From Caballeronia sp. dw_19 (GTDB lineage Bacteria; Pseudomonadota; Gammaproteobacteria; Burkholderiales; Burkholderiaceae), in contig NZ_JAAVUQ010000020.1 in assembly GCF_018449515.1 (NCBI RefSeq), positions 87,033 to 151,032 of the forward strand: a stretch of DNA of 64,000 nucleotides, written 5' to 3'. This document shows positions 53,102-62,513 of the stretch, piece by piece; positions within the stretch are counted from its first letter, which is position 1; each line of letters starts with the position of its first letter. The notes under the pieces are model-generated. The model saw only the letters and a program-made list of their open reading frames with translations, ran no database searches and was not told the DNA's origin. Made by a program: the position numbers and the translations under genes.

Positions 53102-53971
53102 ATGTTTCAACATAGGCCGCATCACCTTCTATTGCGCATGTCGCTTGCAGCCATTTGCTGTGCCTTCGGCACCCATGCCTTCGGACGTGAGATGGAGATG
53201 CACCACTCCTCACCGGACAGTGCCCAGGCCGTGGAGGTATCGTCGGCCGGCGAGGGCGTAGTGGAAGACCTGCCTTTGCAAGGCGGAGGTTTCCAGCGTG
53301 TTTTGTACACTGCTGCCAGTCGCGGAACAAAAGGCATCATCGTGATGTTTCCCGGCGGTACCGGCGAGATCGACATCGAGAAGAGTGGACAGGTCAGGAA
53401 TGCGAAGAATTTCGTCGTGCGCTCGGACGATCTTTGGCATGACCGGGGTTATGGCATCGTGCTGGTCGATGCGCTGGATCATCAGTCCATGCGAGGGCAG
53501 CGCAGTAGCGCCGCGTACGCAGAGATAACGAAAAAGATCATCGAGTTTGCACATAGGCAGGCGAATGTCCCTATATGGGTGCTTGGTACCAGCCAAGGTT
53601 CCATTGCCGCCATGAACGCTGCATCGCATGCCGGAGGAACGCAGCTTGCCGGCCTGATCCTGACCGAGTCCGTGTCCATTCTCGGCGGCTCTCATGAAAC
53701 AGTTTTCGATGCACATCCTGGCGATGTCCGCGTGCCTTCGCTTGTTGTCGCAAACCTGGATGACAGATGCAAGGTCGCACCACCGTCCATGGCGCAGTCA
53801 ATCGCGCAATCAATTCGCCACGCTCCAACAGCAGTCCTGACCGTTAGCGGTGGCACGCAAAGTACTCGGGATGATTGCGGTTCCCTGACTCCGCACGGGT
53901 ACTATGGAATCGAAGAAAAGGTGGTGGATGGCATTGTGGACTGGATGCAGAAAACGCAAAACCGGCCGTGA
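53102..53971 (+). CDS. exported alpha/beta hydrolase
   Basis: 289 residues. The N-terminus LLLRMSLAAICCAFGTHAFG is a signal peptide with a short basic n-region. IVMFPGGTGEI supplies the oxyanion hole, and GTSQGSIAAMNAA (162-170) is the nucleophile elbow with Ser164; a later D-x-x-C-K (LDDRCKVAPP) and a final HGYYGIE likely hold the Asp and His. The C-terminal part with Cys in LDDRCK and DDCGSL may be disulfide bonded. Substrate unknown, possibly a small ester. Single gene between the two secreted protein genes. Confidence 0.8.
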   Translation: MFQHRPHHLLLRMSLAAICCAFGTHAFGREMEMHHSSPDSAQAVEVSSAGEGVVEDLPLQGGGFQRVLYTAASRGTKGIIVMFPGGTGEIDIEKSGQVRNAKNFVVRSDDLWHDRGYGIVLVDALDHQSMRGQRSSAAYAEITKKIIEFAHRQANVPIWVLGTSQGSIAAMNAASHAGGTQLAGLILTESVSILGGSHETVFDAHPGDVRVPSLVVANLDDRCKVAPPSMAQSIAQSIRHAPTAVLTVSGGTQSTRDDCGSLTPHGYYGIEEKVVDGIVDWMQKTQNRP

Positions 53972-54125
53972 TGTTAAGGGGTTTTGGCAACAAGCAGGGC
54001 GAACGGACAATGGGTCGTTGAGGAGTCGGCCCGACCTTGACCAGGGTTTTGTGATTGCTTCCAATCGGAATCCGTTGTCCGGGTTTGACTTATGATCAAG
54101 GCCCTAAAAAGCAAAATTGCTGGCT

Positions 54126-54590
54126 ATGATCCCTGACGCTTCCCATAATATTCAACCTACACTGACCGGCCCCACTATCGAACTTCGTCCTCTGCAGTCA
54201 TCGCATCAGGAGGCGCTGGTGGACGCCGCGTCAGATGGTGAATTGTGGACCATGAAGGTGACGGTCGTTCCCGGTCCCGAGACGGCAGGGCAATACATTG
54301 CCACTGCGCTAGCCGGTCAGCAGGCCGGAACTGTGATGCCGTTTGTTATTGTCAAACGAGAGACTGGGCAGGTGGTGGGCAGCACCCGGTTCTGGAAGAT
54401 CGATCGCGTTAATAGAAAGCTCGAAATCGGCCATTCCTGGCTGAGTGCCTCGGTGCAACGGTCGGGTATCAATACGGAAGCGAAGTACCTTCTTCTGACC
54501 TACGCGTTCGAAACCATGAACGCTGTGCGCGTCAAACAACGCTTTTGCAGTACAGCAAAGCGCATTGTTGCTGCATTTTTAGCCTTCTGA
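54126..54590 (+). pseudogene. GNAT acetyltransferase, C-terminally truncated
   Basis: 154 codons. The first 135 residues follow a RimJ/RimL-type GNAT enzyme: IELRPLQSSHQEALVDAASDGELW, MPFVIVKRETGQVVGSTRFWKID, EIGHSWLSASVQRSGINTEAKYLLLTYAFETMNAVRV. After V-R-V the family continues with Q-x-x-T-D-x-x-N-x-x-S-R, but here the sequence turns to KQRFCSTAKRIVAAFLAF and stops. About 50-60 residues including the last acetyl-CoA helix are missing. The break is at about 54530, next to an AT-rich stretch. Confidence 0.7.
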
Positions 54591-55772
54591 AAACCGTATT
54601 AAATATGAAAGAAATAAGTAAGATTTAATTAATATAAGGATTATATCGCGCTATATTCATTTTCTTAAGATTAATGTGGAAACCGGTTCGGTTATATTTA
54701 CCCATAATATTAACAAAAGGTAACGTCATACAATTAAGATTGGATAAATAGTCATTCATTCGTTTGAGTACGGAGAATTGAGAAGGAAATTCCGCATTTT
54801 CCTCTCTTCTGGGATAGCGGCCGTTCAGCACATGATGCGTGAGAAACTATTACTTATTTCCAAGTCTTTGCGAACGTTACACAGATGAAACGTTTTTTTG
54901 CGAATATAATTCGTCCATCCAAAGTGGACTGTAACTAATACCAGATCGCTGCAAGAAGACTTTTATATCAGAAGCATTTACCCAATATGGAATTGATCGC
55001 TGCCTTCGACGCGCGAAGCCTGCGCCTGCCTGATGGACTGATATCGCGGTGCAGCATTGACGCAGCTTGTCTCGGGTAACCCTCGTTGCGACGGTATGAC
55101 GTCTTCTCAGGGCGCGCAACCAGCGCTCTGTGAGAGTCATGCGTGCGGCGCCAGGGCGGCCGGGAGAGGGGCTCGAAGCAGGAGTTGGCGATCAGGTATG
55201 CCGTTATCTGTCAGGGCTGCGCGTTTTTTTCGATGACACGGAATTGTTTTTACATTTTGTATAAATAGGTATGCAAACGACTTGAGCGAAACCAACAATC
55301 ACTGCGTTGCTGACAACGCGGCGTACGGCGACCGATGTCCGTTTCGTAGAGGTTGATGAAGCCTCCGGGGGATGATCGCGCGTGCGGCTCAGCCGCAGTC
55401 GGGCGTGTAACAGCAGGACGATTTAGCCCGGCTGGATCCCTCGAAGCAAGCCTGGTTCCCCGTCTTTGTGACCCTGTCAAGACGGCTGGGATAAATTCGC
55501 CATTAATTAGGATGACATATTATATGAAGAAATATTTCATGTAATTGACCGGTTCTCCATACACGAGAGCCTTGGGTCAGCCGAGAACCAGCGGAGTCAA
55601 GCGCGCGTTCGGCATCGACATGTCGAAGGGCGCCGTTTCTGCAGCACGTCAGCGATCAGCCGCATCCCCCAGGATAAATCTCTCAGCTCCACAAAAAACG
55701 CGAACGCGGGACGACTTCGGTCGATCTTGTCGATCCTCGGGGAATACTTGTAGAAGTACAACAGGGATTACG
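54591..55772. other. long AT-rich then GC-rich intergenic stretch
   Basis: About 1180 bases. 54591-54900 is strikingly AT-rich. Minus frames of 68 (54625-54831) and 87 codons (54877-55140) have no recognisable family and weak starts. The right part leads into the glycoside hydrolase, where the frame is open far upstream of the true start. Probable acquired or decayed DNA. Confidence 0.4.
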
Positions 55773-58034
55773 ATGAAATATTTAAGACTACTTCCGATTT
55801 CTATCGCAACGACACTGGCTATGTTCGGTGCCGGTAACGCCCAGGCGCAAAGCAGCACCATCACCGTCAGCGGCGTGAAATATACGTTCTGCGGCAGTGA
55901 GAACGACAACTGTACGTTTTCCGGCAAGGGATCCGTAGTGTTCGGCGCGGTTCCGCCGAACTCGCCGACCACCATGCTGACTAGCCCACGTACCTTCACA
56001 AACGGCGTCGGCTGTTATGTCGGCGCTGTCTCGCAGACTGATCCCGCTTACGGTTACGGAAAATCGTGCTGGGTCAGCCTCGCAGCCACCACACCGCCGG
56101 TTACGACTCCGCCAGTGACAACGCCACCGGTCACCACGCCACCGGTCACCACACCGCCGGTGACAACGCCACCCGTCACGACGCCGCCGGCTACCACGCC
56201 ACCCGTCACGACGCCGCCGGCTACCACGCCACCGGCCACCACGCCGACTCCAGGTACTGCGGCCATCTCATGCGGCTCGCCTACGCAAACGTCAGGCGGC
56301 ACCGCTAATGGCTTGATCAGCGCCGACACGCCGACAACCGACGGCATGCGCATTTTCCCGAATAACACAGCATTCAACATAGCGGTCACGACCAACTCGC
56401 CGAAGGCAGACACGGTCATCTGGTCGGTCGCTGACGCGAACGGCGCGATCAAGACACAGGGTAGCTTCGCCGTGAAGTCCGGTGTGCAGACCGCCACGAT
56501 GTCGTGCAAGTCGACATGGTCCGGTTATGGCTCGATCACTGCGACGTTGCAATCTAACGGTGGGACGTTGCCGAATATGGGCACGCGTCCAATGGGCATT
56601 GCCACGTTCGGCGTGTTGCCTAATCTCACCTCTGTCCTTGGCACGGTGACGTATGCACACCAGGACCAGCATCGGTTCGGTATGCAGGGTTTCAACGACA
56701 ACATTGCCGCGTTGCACGATCTGGGAATTTCCTGGACCATCGACGATCGCGAAGTGTCGGCCATGGAGCCGAACGGCCCCAACACCTATACGCCGAGCGT
56801 CAGCGACCTGGACCCGTTCTACAAGGCTAACCCTGACCAGATGCGCATCGTGCGTCTGGACGGACTGCCGGCATGGGATTCGAAGACGGGTCAGTTCAAC
56901 GACAGCTACTATGCGCCGTCGAACATGACCGAGTTCCAGAACTTCATGGGCCGCGTGGGTACCGACACGAGCCTGATCCGTGCCGCCAATTACCCGAACC
57001 AGCAGAACAATTACTACCAGGTGACCTGGGAGCCAAGCCTCGGATGGGCTGACAGTCAGGCAAACTTTGTCGCGATGTACAAGGCCGCGTATCTGGGCTT
57101 GCACTCGACCGATCCGAACGCAGTCGTGATGGGTCCCACCAACCCGTTCCCGGCCAATTGCGACACTTGCACGACCGGCTACCTGCAGACCTTCGGCGCG
57201 CTCGGCTTGTGGAACTACATCGACGCTGTATCGACGCATGGCTACTGGAACGCCGGCACCTATCCGTCCCATCCGCCTGAATTGCAGGACTCGGATCCGA
57301 ACCCGGCTAACCAGGCCAACGCGCTCGATAACCTGATGACTCAGTTGCGTGCCGTCATGCAAGCCGGCAAGCCGAACATGAAGCTGTTCGTTACCGAAGC
57401 GGGCACCAGCTACGATCCGGGCGTCAACTACGGACCTACGCAACCGTCGCAGAACCAGCTGTTTGCTCAAGCTGCGGTCGGCGTGCGCTCGCACATCATT
57501 ACCCTCGGTGGCGGCGCACAATTGTCCACGCTGTTCTATGGTGCGGACTATCCTGGCGAGACTGGTTACGGCACGTTCTTCGACCTGAACGATGCCCAGG
57601 GCGCGTACGGCGCATCGAATCTGTCGCCCAAGCCCGAAGCACTTGCATTCGCCGCGATGACCCGGGTGCTTGACGGCACCAATACGCTTGGCCGAGTAAC
57701 GGGTACGCCCGCCGGGACATACGCGTATGCGTTCCAGCAACTCGGCAACGGCAAGGTGGTGACGGCCTTGTGGACACACAGCAATGCGCAGTGGCCGGCA
57801 TCGGGCGGACTCTATAGCCAGACCTACTCGACCAGCTACTCGCTTCAGGTGGACGCTGCCGGCGCGTCGGGCAACGTGACGGAGATCGACGGTTACGGCA
57901 ATGTCAGCACGGTTCCCTATACCAACGGCAAAGTGACGCTGACGCTGACTGAAGTCCCGCAATATATTGTCTCGAGTAACGCGACGGTTGCCAAGGCCAA
58001 CGCTACGGTTCCGGTCGGGTACACGGGTCAGTAA
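55773..58034 (+). CDS. secreted glycoside hydrolase with Thr-Pro linker
   Basis: 753 residues. Signal peptide MKYLRLLPISIATTLAMFGAGNAQA, then a Cys-rich small domain (residues about 27-105: YTFCGSENDNCTFSGKGSVVFG..., GVGCYVG..., KSCWVS), which looks like a carbohydrate-binding module. A linker of ten TTPPV/A units (106-155, then TTPTP) joins it to a TIM-barrel glycosidase of clan A (GH5/GH39-like): acid/base Glu420 in QVTWEPSLGW and nucleophile Glu542 in LFVTEAGTSYDPG. A C-terminal beta domain follows (about 650-753). The start is preferred because it begins the signal peptide. Confidence 0.82.
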   Translation: MKYLRLLPISIATTLAMFGAGNAQAQSSTITVSGVKYTFCGSENDNCTFSGKGSVVFGAVPPNSPTTMLTSPRTFTNGVGCYVGAVSQTDPAYGYGKSCWVSLAATTPPVTTPPVTTPPVTTPPVTTPPVTTPPVTTPPATTPPVTTPPATTPPATTPTPGTAAISCGSPTQTSGGTANGLISADTPTTDGMRIFPNNTAFNIAVTTNSPKADTVIWSVADANGAIKTQGSFAVKSGVQTATMSCKSTWSGYGSITATLQSNGGTLPNMGTRPMGIATFGVLPNLTSVLGTVTYAHQDQHRFGMQGFNDNIAALHDLGISWTIDDREVSAMEPNGPNTYTPSVSDLDPFYKANPDQMRIVRLDGLPAWDSKTGQFNDSYYAPSNMTEFQNFMGRVGTDTSLIRAANYPNQQNNYYQVTWEPSLGWADSQANFVAMYKAAYLGLHSTDPNAVVMGPTNPFPANCDTCTTGYLQTFGALGLWNYIDAVSTHGYWNAGTYPSHPPELQDSDPNPANQANALDNLMTQLRAVMQAGKPNMKLFVTEAGTSYDPGVNYGPTQPSQNQLFAQAAVGVRSHIITLGGGAQLSTLFYGADYPGETGYGTFFDLNDAQGAYGASNLSPKPEALAFAAMTRVLDGTNTLGRVTGTPAGTYAYAFQQLGNGKVVTALWTHSNAQWPASGGLYSQTYSTSYSLQVDAAGASGNVTEIDGYGNVSTVPYTNGKVTLTLTEVPQYIVSSNATVAKANATVPVGYTGQ
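56088..56252 (+). repeat. 15-bp tandem repeat coding the Thr-Pro linker
   Basis: Ten units of ACN-ACN-CCN-CCN-GTN/GCN (TTPPV six times, then A, V, A, A), plus a final TTPTP. Third-base changes scatter between units. Tandem structure allows changes in linker length by slippage. Confidence 0.9.
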
Positions 58035-58088
58035 CACTTGATGTAACCACGCTTGGGGCGCCGCTGGTGACAGCGGTAGCCCGTCAGA

Positions 58089-58130
58089 AAAAGCCAATGC
58101 CTCGCGATTGAACGCGAGGCATTGGCTTTT
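58089..58130. terminator. bidirectional terminator, 18-bp stem
   Basis: AAAAGCCAATGCCTCGCG pairs exactly with CGCGAGGCATTGGCTTTT around ATTGAA. T runs on both sides make it act in both directions, ending the glycoside hydrolase mRNA and the convergent TetR gene's transcript. Confidence 0.9.
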
Positions 58131-58228
58131 ATGGTTCCGATTCCGGCTCAGGTAAGCAGGCTTTCGGCCGGCACGTAGGCAAACCCAAGGTCGCGTGCAA
58201 CGTCCAGATTGCTGTGCTGCTTCCCCGG

Positions 58229-58858
58229 TCATTCGCCCTTCTTGCCAACGCAGGATTGAATTGCCTCCGCCACGATCGTTGCCGCCTTTCGCCGCGCGGG
58301 TCCCACCAGCGAAGGGGATTCCAGTCCATGACGCATCGTTGCAAGGCCGAGTACATATGACGCGATCAGTGCAGCGCGGAGTTCACTGTCACGCCCTCCA
58401 AGGAGCTTGGCTAGCGGTCTGACAAATTCCGCGTGGAACCGCTCGGATACCATCGCGGCGACGGCAGGGCTGCCGGTTGCCCGAAGCAATACGCGCAATG
58501 CGTCGAAGGATTCACTGTCGTCCGCGTTGTCCAGAACCTGTGCAACGAGATGTATGCCGAGATTGCTCATGTTGTCCGGCAGATGCTCCTCGATGTGAAA
58601 GCCTCCCTCGATCGCTTGCGCAAACAACTTTTCCTTGCTGCCGAAGTACCGGTTGACTAGCGCCGCGTCCACTCCAGCGTCGGCCGCGATATCGCGCGTG
58701 CCTACGTTCTCATAGCTCTGCCGGGAAAACCGCACGCGTGCCGCGCTCAGGATGCGTTCGCGTGTGTGTGCGGCATTGCGTGAGGGGAGCGCGTCGTCTT
58801 TCGGAGTGTCTTTCACGTGGAGAGCCTGGTTATTGCGGGTCGATTTGCATTTTGTCAT
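58229..58858 (-). CDS. TetR/AcrR family transcriptional regulator
   Basis: 209 residues. The HTH is HTRERILSAARVRFSRQSYENVGTRDIAADAGVDAALVNRYFGSKEKLFAQAI (about residues 31-84). The C-terminal part, PLAKLLGGRDSELRAALIASYVLGLATMRHGL, matches the TetR_C (PF17932-like) group. It is divergent from the SDR at 58932, 73 bases apart, with a perfect 18-bp palindrome between them that both promoters could share. It is most likely the repressor of the pair. Confidence 0.92.
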   Translation of the reverse strand: MTKCKSTRNNQALHVKDTPKDDALPSRNAAHTRERILSAARVRFSRQSYENVGTRDIAADAGVDAALVNRYFGSKEKLFAQAIEGGFHIEEHLPDNMSNLGIHLVAQVLDNADDSESFDALRVLLRATGSPAVAAMVSERFHAEFVRPLAKLLGGRDSELRAALIASYVLGLATMRHGLESPSLVGPARRKAATIVAEAIQSCVGKKGE

Positions 58859-58897
58859 CGAGTGTTGACAGCGACAAGCTCAAGGAACAATACTTCG

Positions 58898-58915
58898 TGT
58901 CATCAATTGATGACA
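58898..58915. promoter_or_regulatory. 18-bp palindrome, operator of the TetR/SDR pair
   Basis: TGTCATCAATTGATGACA is a perfect 18-bp palindrome in the 73-base gap between the divergent genes, 17 bases before the SDR start. Symmetry and position fit a TetR dimer site. TTGACA at 58864-58869 could be the -35 box of the SDR promoter. Confidence 0.75.
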
Positions 58916-58931
58916 TAGGGATGAAGTCGGC

Positions 58932-59681
58932 ATGACCGAAGGCAAACTTGACGGCAAGGTGGCGGTGATCACGGGTGGCAGCAGCGGGATCGGGTTGGCG
59001 ACAGCGCACGTATTCAGACAGCAAGGCGCACAGGTGGTTATTGCCGGGCGTAATGAGTCGACGCTCGTAGCAGCCAGGGACGCGATAGGCGGCAATACGC
59101 TAACCGTATGTGCCGACGTCGCGAAACCGGACGATCTTCATACGCTGATGCAGACCGTTGGCGAATGCTTTGGCCGGATCGACGTTTTGTTCGCCAATGC
59201 AGGCATGTCTGAATGTCCCGACATACTGGATACCGATGAAGCCTTTTTCGATCGACTGATGGGCGTGAACGTCAAAGGTGTTTTCTATGCGTTCACGCAT
59301 GCTTTCCCTTGGCTGGCGAAGAACGCTTCGGTCATCTTCACGAGTTCCGTCATTCAACAACGCGGCCGGCCGGGCGATGCGCTCTACGGCGCAAGCAAGG
59401 CTGCGGTTCGCAGCCTTGCCCGCACGCTGGCGGCCGATGAGCGGGTTCTGGCGCAACAGGTGCGTATCAATGTTGTCAGTCCGGGCGCGATCCGTACGCC
59501 ACTCACAACGGCTGCCACCGACAACCCCGACGTTAGCGCGTGGGTCGAATCCCAGGTGCCAATGGGACGTTGGGGCGAAGCGGACGAAGTCGCGCGCGCC
59601 GTGTTGTTTCTGGCATCAAGCGATGCGTCGTACCTGACGGGCGGCGAGATTGCAGTCGACGGCGGATTGGGGCAGATCTAA
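58932..59681 (+). CDS. SDR family NAD(P)-dependent oxidoreductase
   Basis: 249 residues. TGGSSGIG at 14-21, NAG at 89-91, Ser139, Tyr152 and Lys156 (YGASK), then PGAIRTPL. The opening TEGKLDGKVAVITGG and AGRNESTL suggest NADP(H). The family resembles the TetR-linked SDRs such as the one at 3025, of about 50% similar residues by eye. Regulated by the divergent TetR through the palindrome at 58898. The natural substrate is unknown. Confidence 0.9.
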   Translation: MTEGKLDGKVAVITGGSSGIGLATAHVFRQQGAQVVIAGRNESTLVAARDAIGGNTLTVCADVAKPDDLHTLMQTVGECFGRIDVLFANAGMSECPDILDTDEAFFDRLMGVNVKGVFYAFTHAFPWLAKNASVIFTSSVIQQRGRPGDALYGASKAAVRSLARTLAADERVLAQQVRINVVSPGAIRTPLTTAATDNPDVSAWVESQVPMGRWGEADEVARAVLFLASSDASYLTGGEIAVDGGLGQI

Positions 59682-59714
59682 GCCTGCCGCCACGAGCAAG
59701 AACATAGCTACCGT

Positions 59715-60515
59715 TCAATCTCGCGGCGCCGGCACGGTGAGCGCCTCGCCCGTGCGTGCATGTTGTGCATGTGCAAGGCGTTTCGTGGTCCATTGCACGG
59801 CCATTGCCAGGATGGCGGCTTCGACAAATGCGAGCGAAGCCGCTTGTCTGGGAAGCGCGAAGATAAGGTAGAGGCAGAAGGCGGCGAATGAGAACCGGCC
59901 GAGTACCATGCCGCGCAAAAGCGACACGACGAAGTCAGGGCCATGCGCCCGATGAGACGAGACAGAAAGCACGATCCCCAATAGCGGGAACACCGCAAGA
60001 AGTCCGCTCCATTTAGCCCCAAGCGCAGACGACAGCGTAGTGACCGCGACCGTTAGCACAGCGCCGGCAATCATGCGTCCAGTGAGGTCGTTACGGCTAA
60101 GCGGCGCAACCGTGACAATGGCGTTGCTGCGAGGGAGAAACGTTTGCCCAAACGCAACGGCAATGAGCGCGGCCGCAATTGCCCACGCCGGGGATGCCGG
60201 CATTGAAGCCAGGGCAATCGCCGCTATGAGCCAGCTTCCCAGTCCAGTTGTCAGGGCAATGGGCCAGGAGCGGGATCGGCAGGTCCACGCATAAGCGAAG
60301 TTGAATGCCTCGGAGGCGAGTATGGCGGACAGAGACAGGGTAGCCGCATGCGCTCCGAAAACCGGTCCCTGATCCAGGACCAGAAGGAACAGGATAGGTC
60401 CGGCAACAAAGGGCAATCCTGCAAGCCAGCCGGCGATAGTCGGACCCCACCACTTACCCGACATGGAAACGACCAGGAGAAAAAATGGGACTAGCGTCAG
60501 CTTTAGCGCGAGCAT
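59715..60515 (-). CDS. hypothetical integral membrane protein
   Basis: 266 residues with about eight hydrophobic helices (LVPFFLLVVSMSGKWWGPTIAGWLAGLPFVAGPILFLLVLDQG at the start, FAAFCLYLIFALPRQAASLAFVEAAILAMAV at the end). The S-G-K-W-W-G-P-T-I-A-G-W-L-A-G-L-P opening is distinctive, but I do not recognise a transport family. Functions such as metabolite export are only possible guesses. Its gene ends 34 bases past the SDR stop in convergent orientation. Confidence 0.7.
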   Translation of the reverse strand: MLALKLTLVPFFLLVVSMSGKWWGPTIAGWLAGLPFVAGPILFLLVLDQGPVFGAHAATLSLSAILASEAFNFAYAWTCRSRSWPIALTTGLGSWLIAAIALASMPASPAWAIAAALIAVAFGQTFLPRSNAIVTVAPLSRNDLTGRMIAGAVLTVAVTTLSSALGAKWSGLLAVFPLLGIVLSVSSHRAHGPDFVVSLLRGMVLGRFSFAAFCLYLIFALPRQAASLAFVEAAILAMAVQWTTKRLAHAQHARTGEALTVPAPRD

Positions 60516-60731
60516 GGCAAGCCAGGCGGATTTAAAACCGGATCGTACACGAGTTCGTCACGCGCTTAGCCGGCATCGAGGCAATGTCTATTGAACGGCG
60601 CTTCGCTCTAACAAATTACTGCCTCTATCTGCTAAGCTCGGCACCCCGATAAACACCACAGCCAAAGACTCGCCGCGTCAATCGATGCGTGCAGCCGCCA
60701 AGTATCGGTGCACGCATCGATTGGTGGATCG

Positions 60732-61847
60732 CTAGAAAAGATGCTGGATCCCGGCGTATGCGCCGGACTGGCTATGACCGGGGAGCGGGTTGTCGGTGCT
60801 GGTTGTATCGCCGAAGGAATTAGCGTTCAAGCCAAAGTTCGCATTGGCGCTGTTGCGGGCGGTCGCAATCTGGAAATCGAGCAGGGTACGCTTCGTCAGG
60901 TTGTAGGTGCCGCCGACCGTGTAGATGGTCGCGTTGCCACCGCCGTTGTTTGCATTGACGTGATACACCGCTGCAATAAGCGCGGCCGCTGGCGTAGCTT
61001 GCCATGTCACGCCGCCCCATTCCTGGCTGGTGACCGTGATGCCGCCCGACAAAGCACCGGAACTTGAATGCGATTGCTGATAAACCGCCTGAAGCTTGAA
61101 TTTCCCTAAGAACACGTTGATGCCGCCGAAGTATTCACGCGAGAAATTGAACACATCGTCCAACGTTCCATTAGCGGCGTCGCGCCATTCGTCGTAGATT
61201 GCGCGGATCTGGAAAACCGGCTGTGTATAGGTTAATTGGATAGCGTCCGCGCGGCCTTGTCCGGTAGTGCCGTTGCCATTCCAGTTGGTCGCGTTGGACA
61301 GCGCGTATTGCCCGCTGACGTCAAAGCCTGCAATGGTAGGAGACTGGTACGAGATGTTGTTGCTCGTGTGATTCCAGTTGCGACCGCGAGCGAGCGATGC
61401 TGACGACCAGTTGCTTTGCCCAAACGGGTCGAAGTCCCAGACCCCGTTCGAGAGGAAAAGCTCTTTGCCAAGTAGCACCGTACCAAAGCGGTCGTTGGCA
61501 ATGCCCACCGTTGCATACCGGTCGAACAAGCCGTTGTTTGAAGGGCCTTGACCGGTCATGGTGTTGAATGCGCCCTCAAGGTGAAATATGGCCTTGGTGC
61601 CTCCGCCAATATCCTCCACGCCCTTGATGCCCCAAAGACTCGTTCCCCAGTCTCCGCTTTCCGCCCTGAAGCGATGACCGCTTCCGGTCGATGCGCCGGT
61701 CGCAGGGTTTTGTCCAGTGGGTACGCCAGTCATGTACTCCAGGCCCGCGTCTATCCGCCCATACAAGGTCACGCTGCTTTGAGCACACGCGGCCGCTGCG
61801 CAAGTAGCCAGCACCGATGCCAGCGCAACGGCTGTGAGTTTGTTCAT
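60732..61847 (-). CDS. outer membrane porin, general (Gram-negative porin family)
   Basis: 371 residues. Signal peptide MNKLTAVALASVLATCAAAACA, mature QSSVTLYGRIDAGLEYMTG, end SGAYAGIQHLF with terminal Phe. GIKGVEDIGGGTKAIFHLEGAF and RYATVGIANDRFGTVLLGKELFL are the porin blocks. It is more distant from the two other porins here, lacking QYDSxVDYLAPL. It is a general or specific diffusion pore in the outer membrane. The strong terminator at 61949 on its own strand lies 100 bases upstream of its start. Confidence 0.92.
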   Translation of the reverse strand: MNKLTAVALASVLATCAAAACAQSSVTLYGRIDAGLEYMTGVPTGQNPATGASTGSGHRFRAESGDWGTSLWGIKGVEDIGGGTKAIFHLEGAFNTMTGQGPSNNGLFDRYATVGIANDRFGTVLLGKELFLSNGVWDFDPFGQSNWSSASLARGRNWNHTSNNISYQSPTIAGFDVSGQYALSNATNWNGNGTTGQGRADAIQLTYTQPVFQIRAIYDEWRDAANGTLDDVFNFSREYFGGINVFLGKFKLQAVYQQSHSSSGALSGGITVTSQEWGGVTWQATPAAALIAAVYHVNANNGGGNATIYTVGGTYNLTKRTLLDFQIATARNSANANFGLNANSFGDTTSTDNPLPGHSQSGAYAGIQHLF

Positions 61848-62513
61848 GTCTCCTCCAATGGTCTATTTGGCTGCGTCGCCGGTTTAATCGACGTTTTTAT
61901 TGCGCAGCGGTCGTCATGTTTTTTGCGTTTGTTGAGCGAACAACGGGTAAAAAGCCCCGGATCTCTTGGGTAAATCCAGGGCTGGCCGTGGAGGCAGGGG
62001 AGGATTTTCCCCCACGGATGAAAATGTTCACTAAGTTATTCAAACATCAGCATTAGATAAATGCGGTTAGTGAGAATAGATTTTTGTTGGTATACGAATA
62101 ATCCCGCATGTTGAAGCGGCAGGACACCGGATTGACCGGCGGCAAAGGGAGAAATGAAACGTAGGCTTGATGTGCTTGTCTTCGACGCGGCGGCGCAAGG
62201 GCAACCTCGTGAACGTTCGCGTCGGCAGGGCGGCGGGCAATCACCGCTCGGCTTGCCTGAGTATTTTTTGTGTCGCTAAAGAGAATAGAATCTGCCCGGG
62301 CAGGGCATCGCTTATCGCACGAAGCCCAAACAACCGATAAAGACACACGAACGATTATCCGTCATGTAGTTGCAGGCGATTCGCACAGGAAAACCGGAGC
62401 ATGTAACCCGTTGCCTGAAGTCGTCGAACTAGCATACAGGTCGCCCTATTATTCAACACCGCGACAGCGCTTGACGACAATTACAGATGCCTTTCGAGGA
62501 GAAGCGTCACCAG
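61848..62513. other. divergent intergenic region with a hidden minus-strand terminator
   Basis: About 665 bases between the porin and the cysteine-cluster gene. It contains the terminator at 61949-61983. The porin promoter must lie between that terminator and 61847, or be read through it. GGAGAAG at 62498-62504 is the site of the next gene. No protein gene is recognised in the rest. Confidence 0.45.
61949..61983 (-). terminator. intrinsic terminator reading leftward, source unknown
   Basis: On the minus strand AGCCCTGGAT pairs with ATCCGGGGCT (one G-U) around an 11-base loop and is followed by TTTTT. The plus-strand version has a C-A mismatch and no T run, so it is a leftward terminator. No leftward gene starts to its right, which suggests an unannotated small transcript or a leader attenuator for the porin. 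Confidence 0.6.

Noticed and set aside
56088..56252. CRISPR-like regular repeats
   Set aside because: The 15-bp units are directly adjacent with no spacers and code Thr-Pro repeats in frame.
56292..58232. 646-codon open frame on the minus strand opposite the glycoside hydrolase
   Set aside because: It is a mirror of a GC-rich coding strand; the plus-strand protein has signal peptide, linker and catalytic Glu residues, while the minus frame has none.
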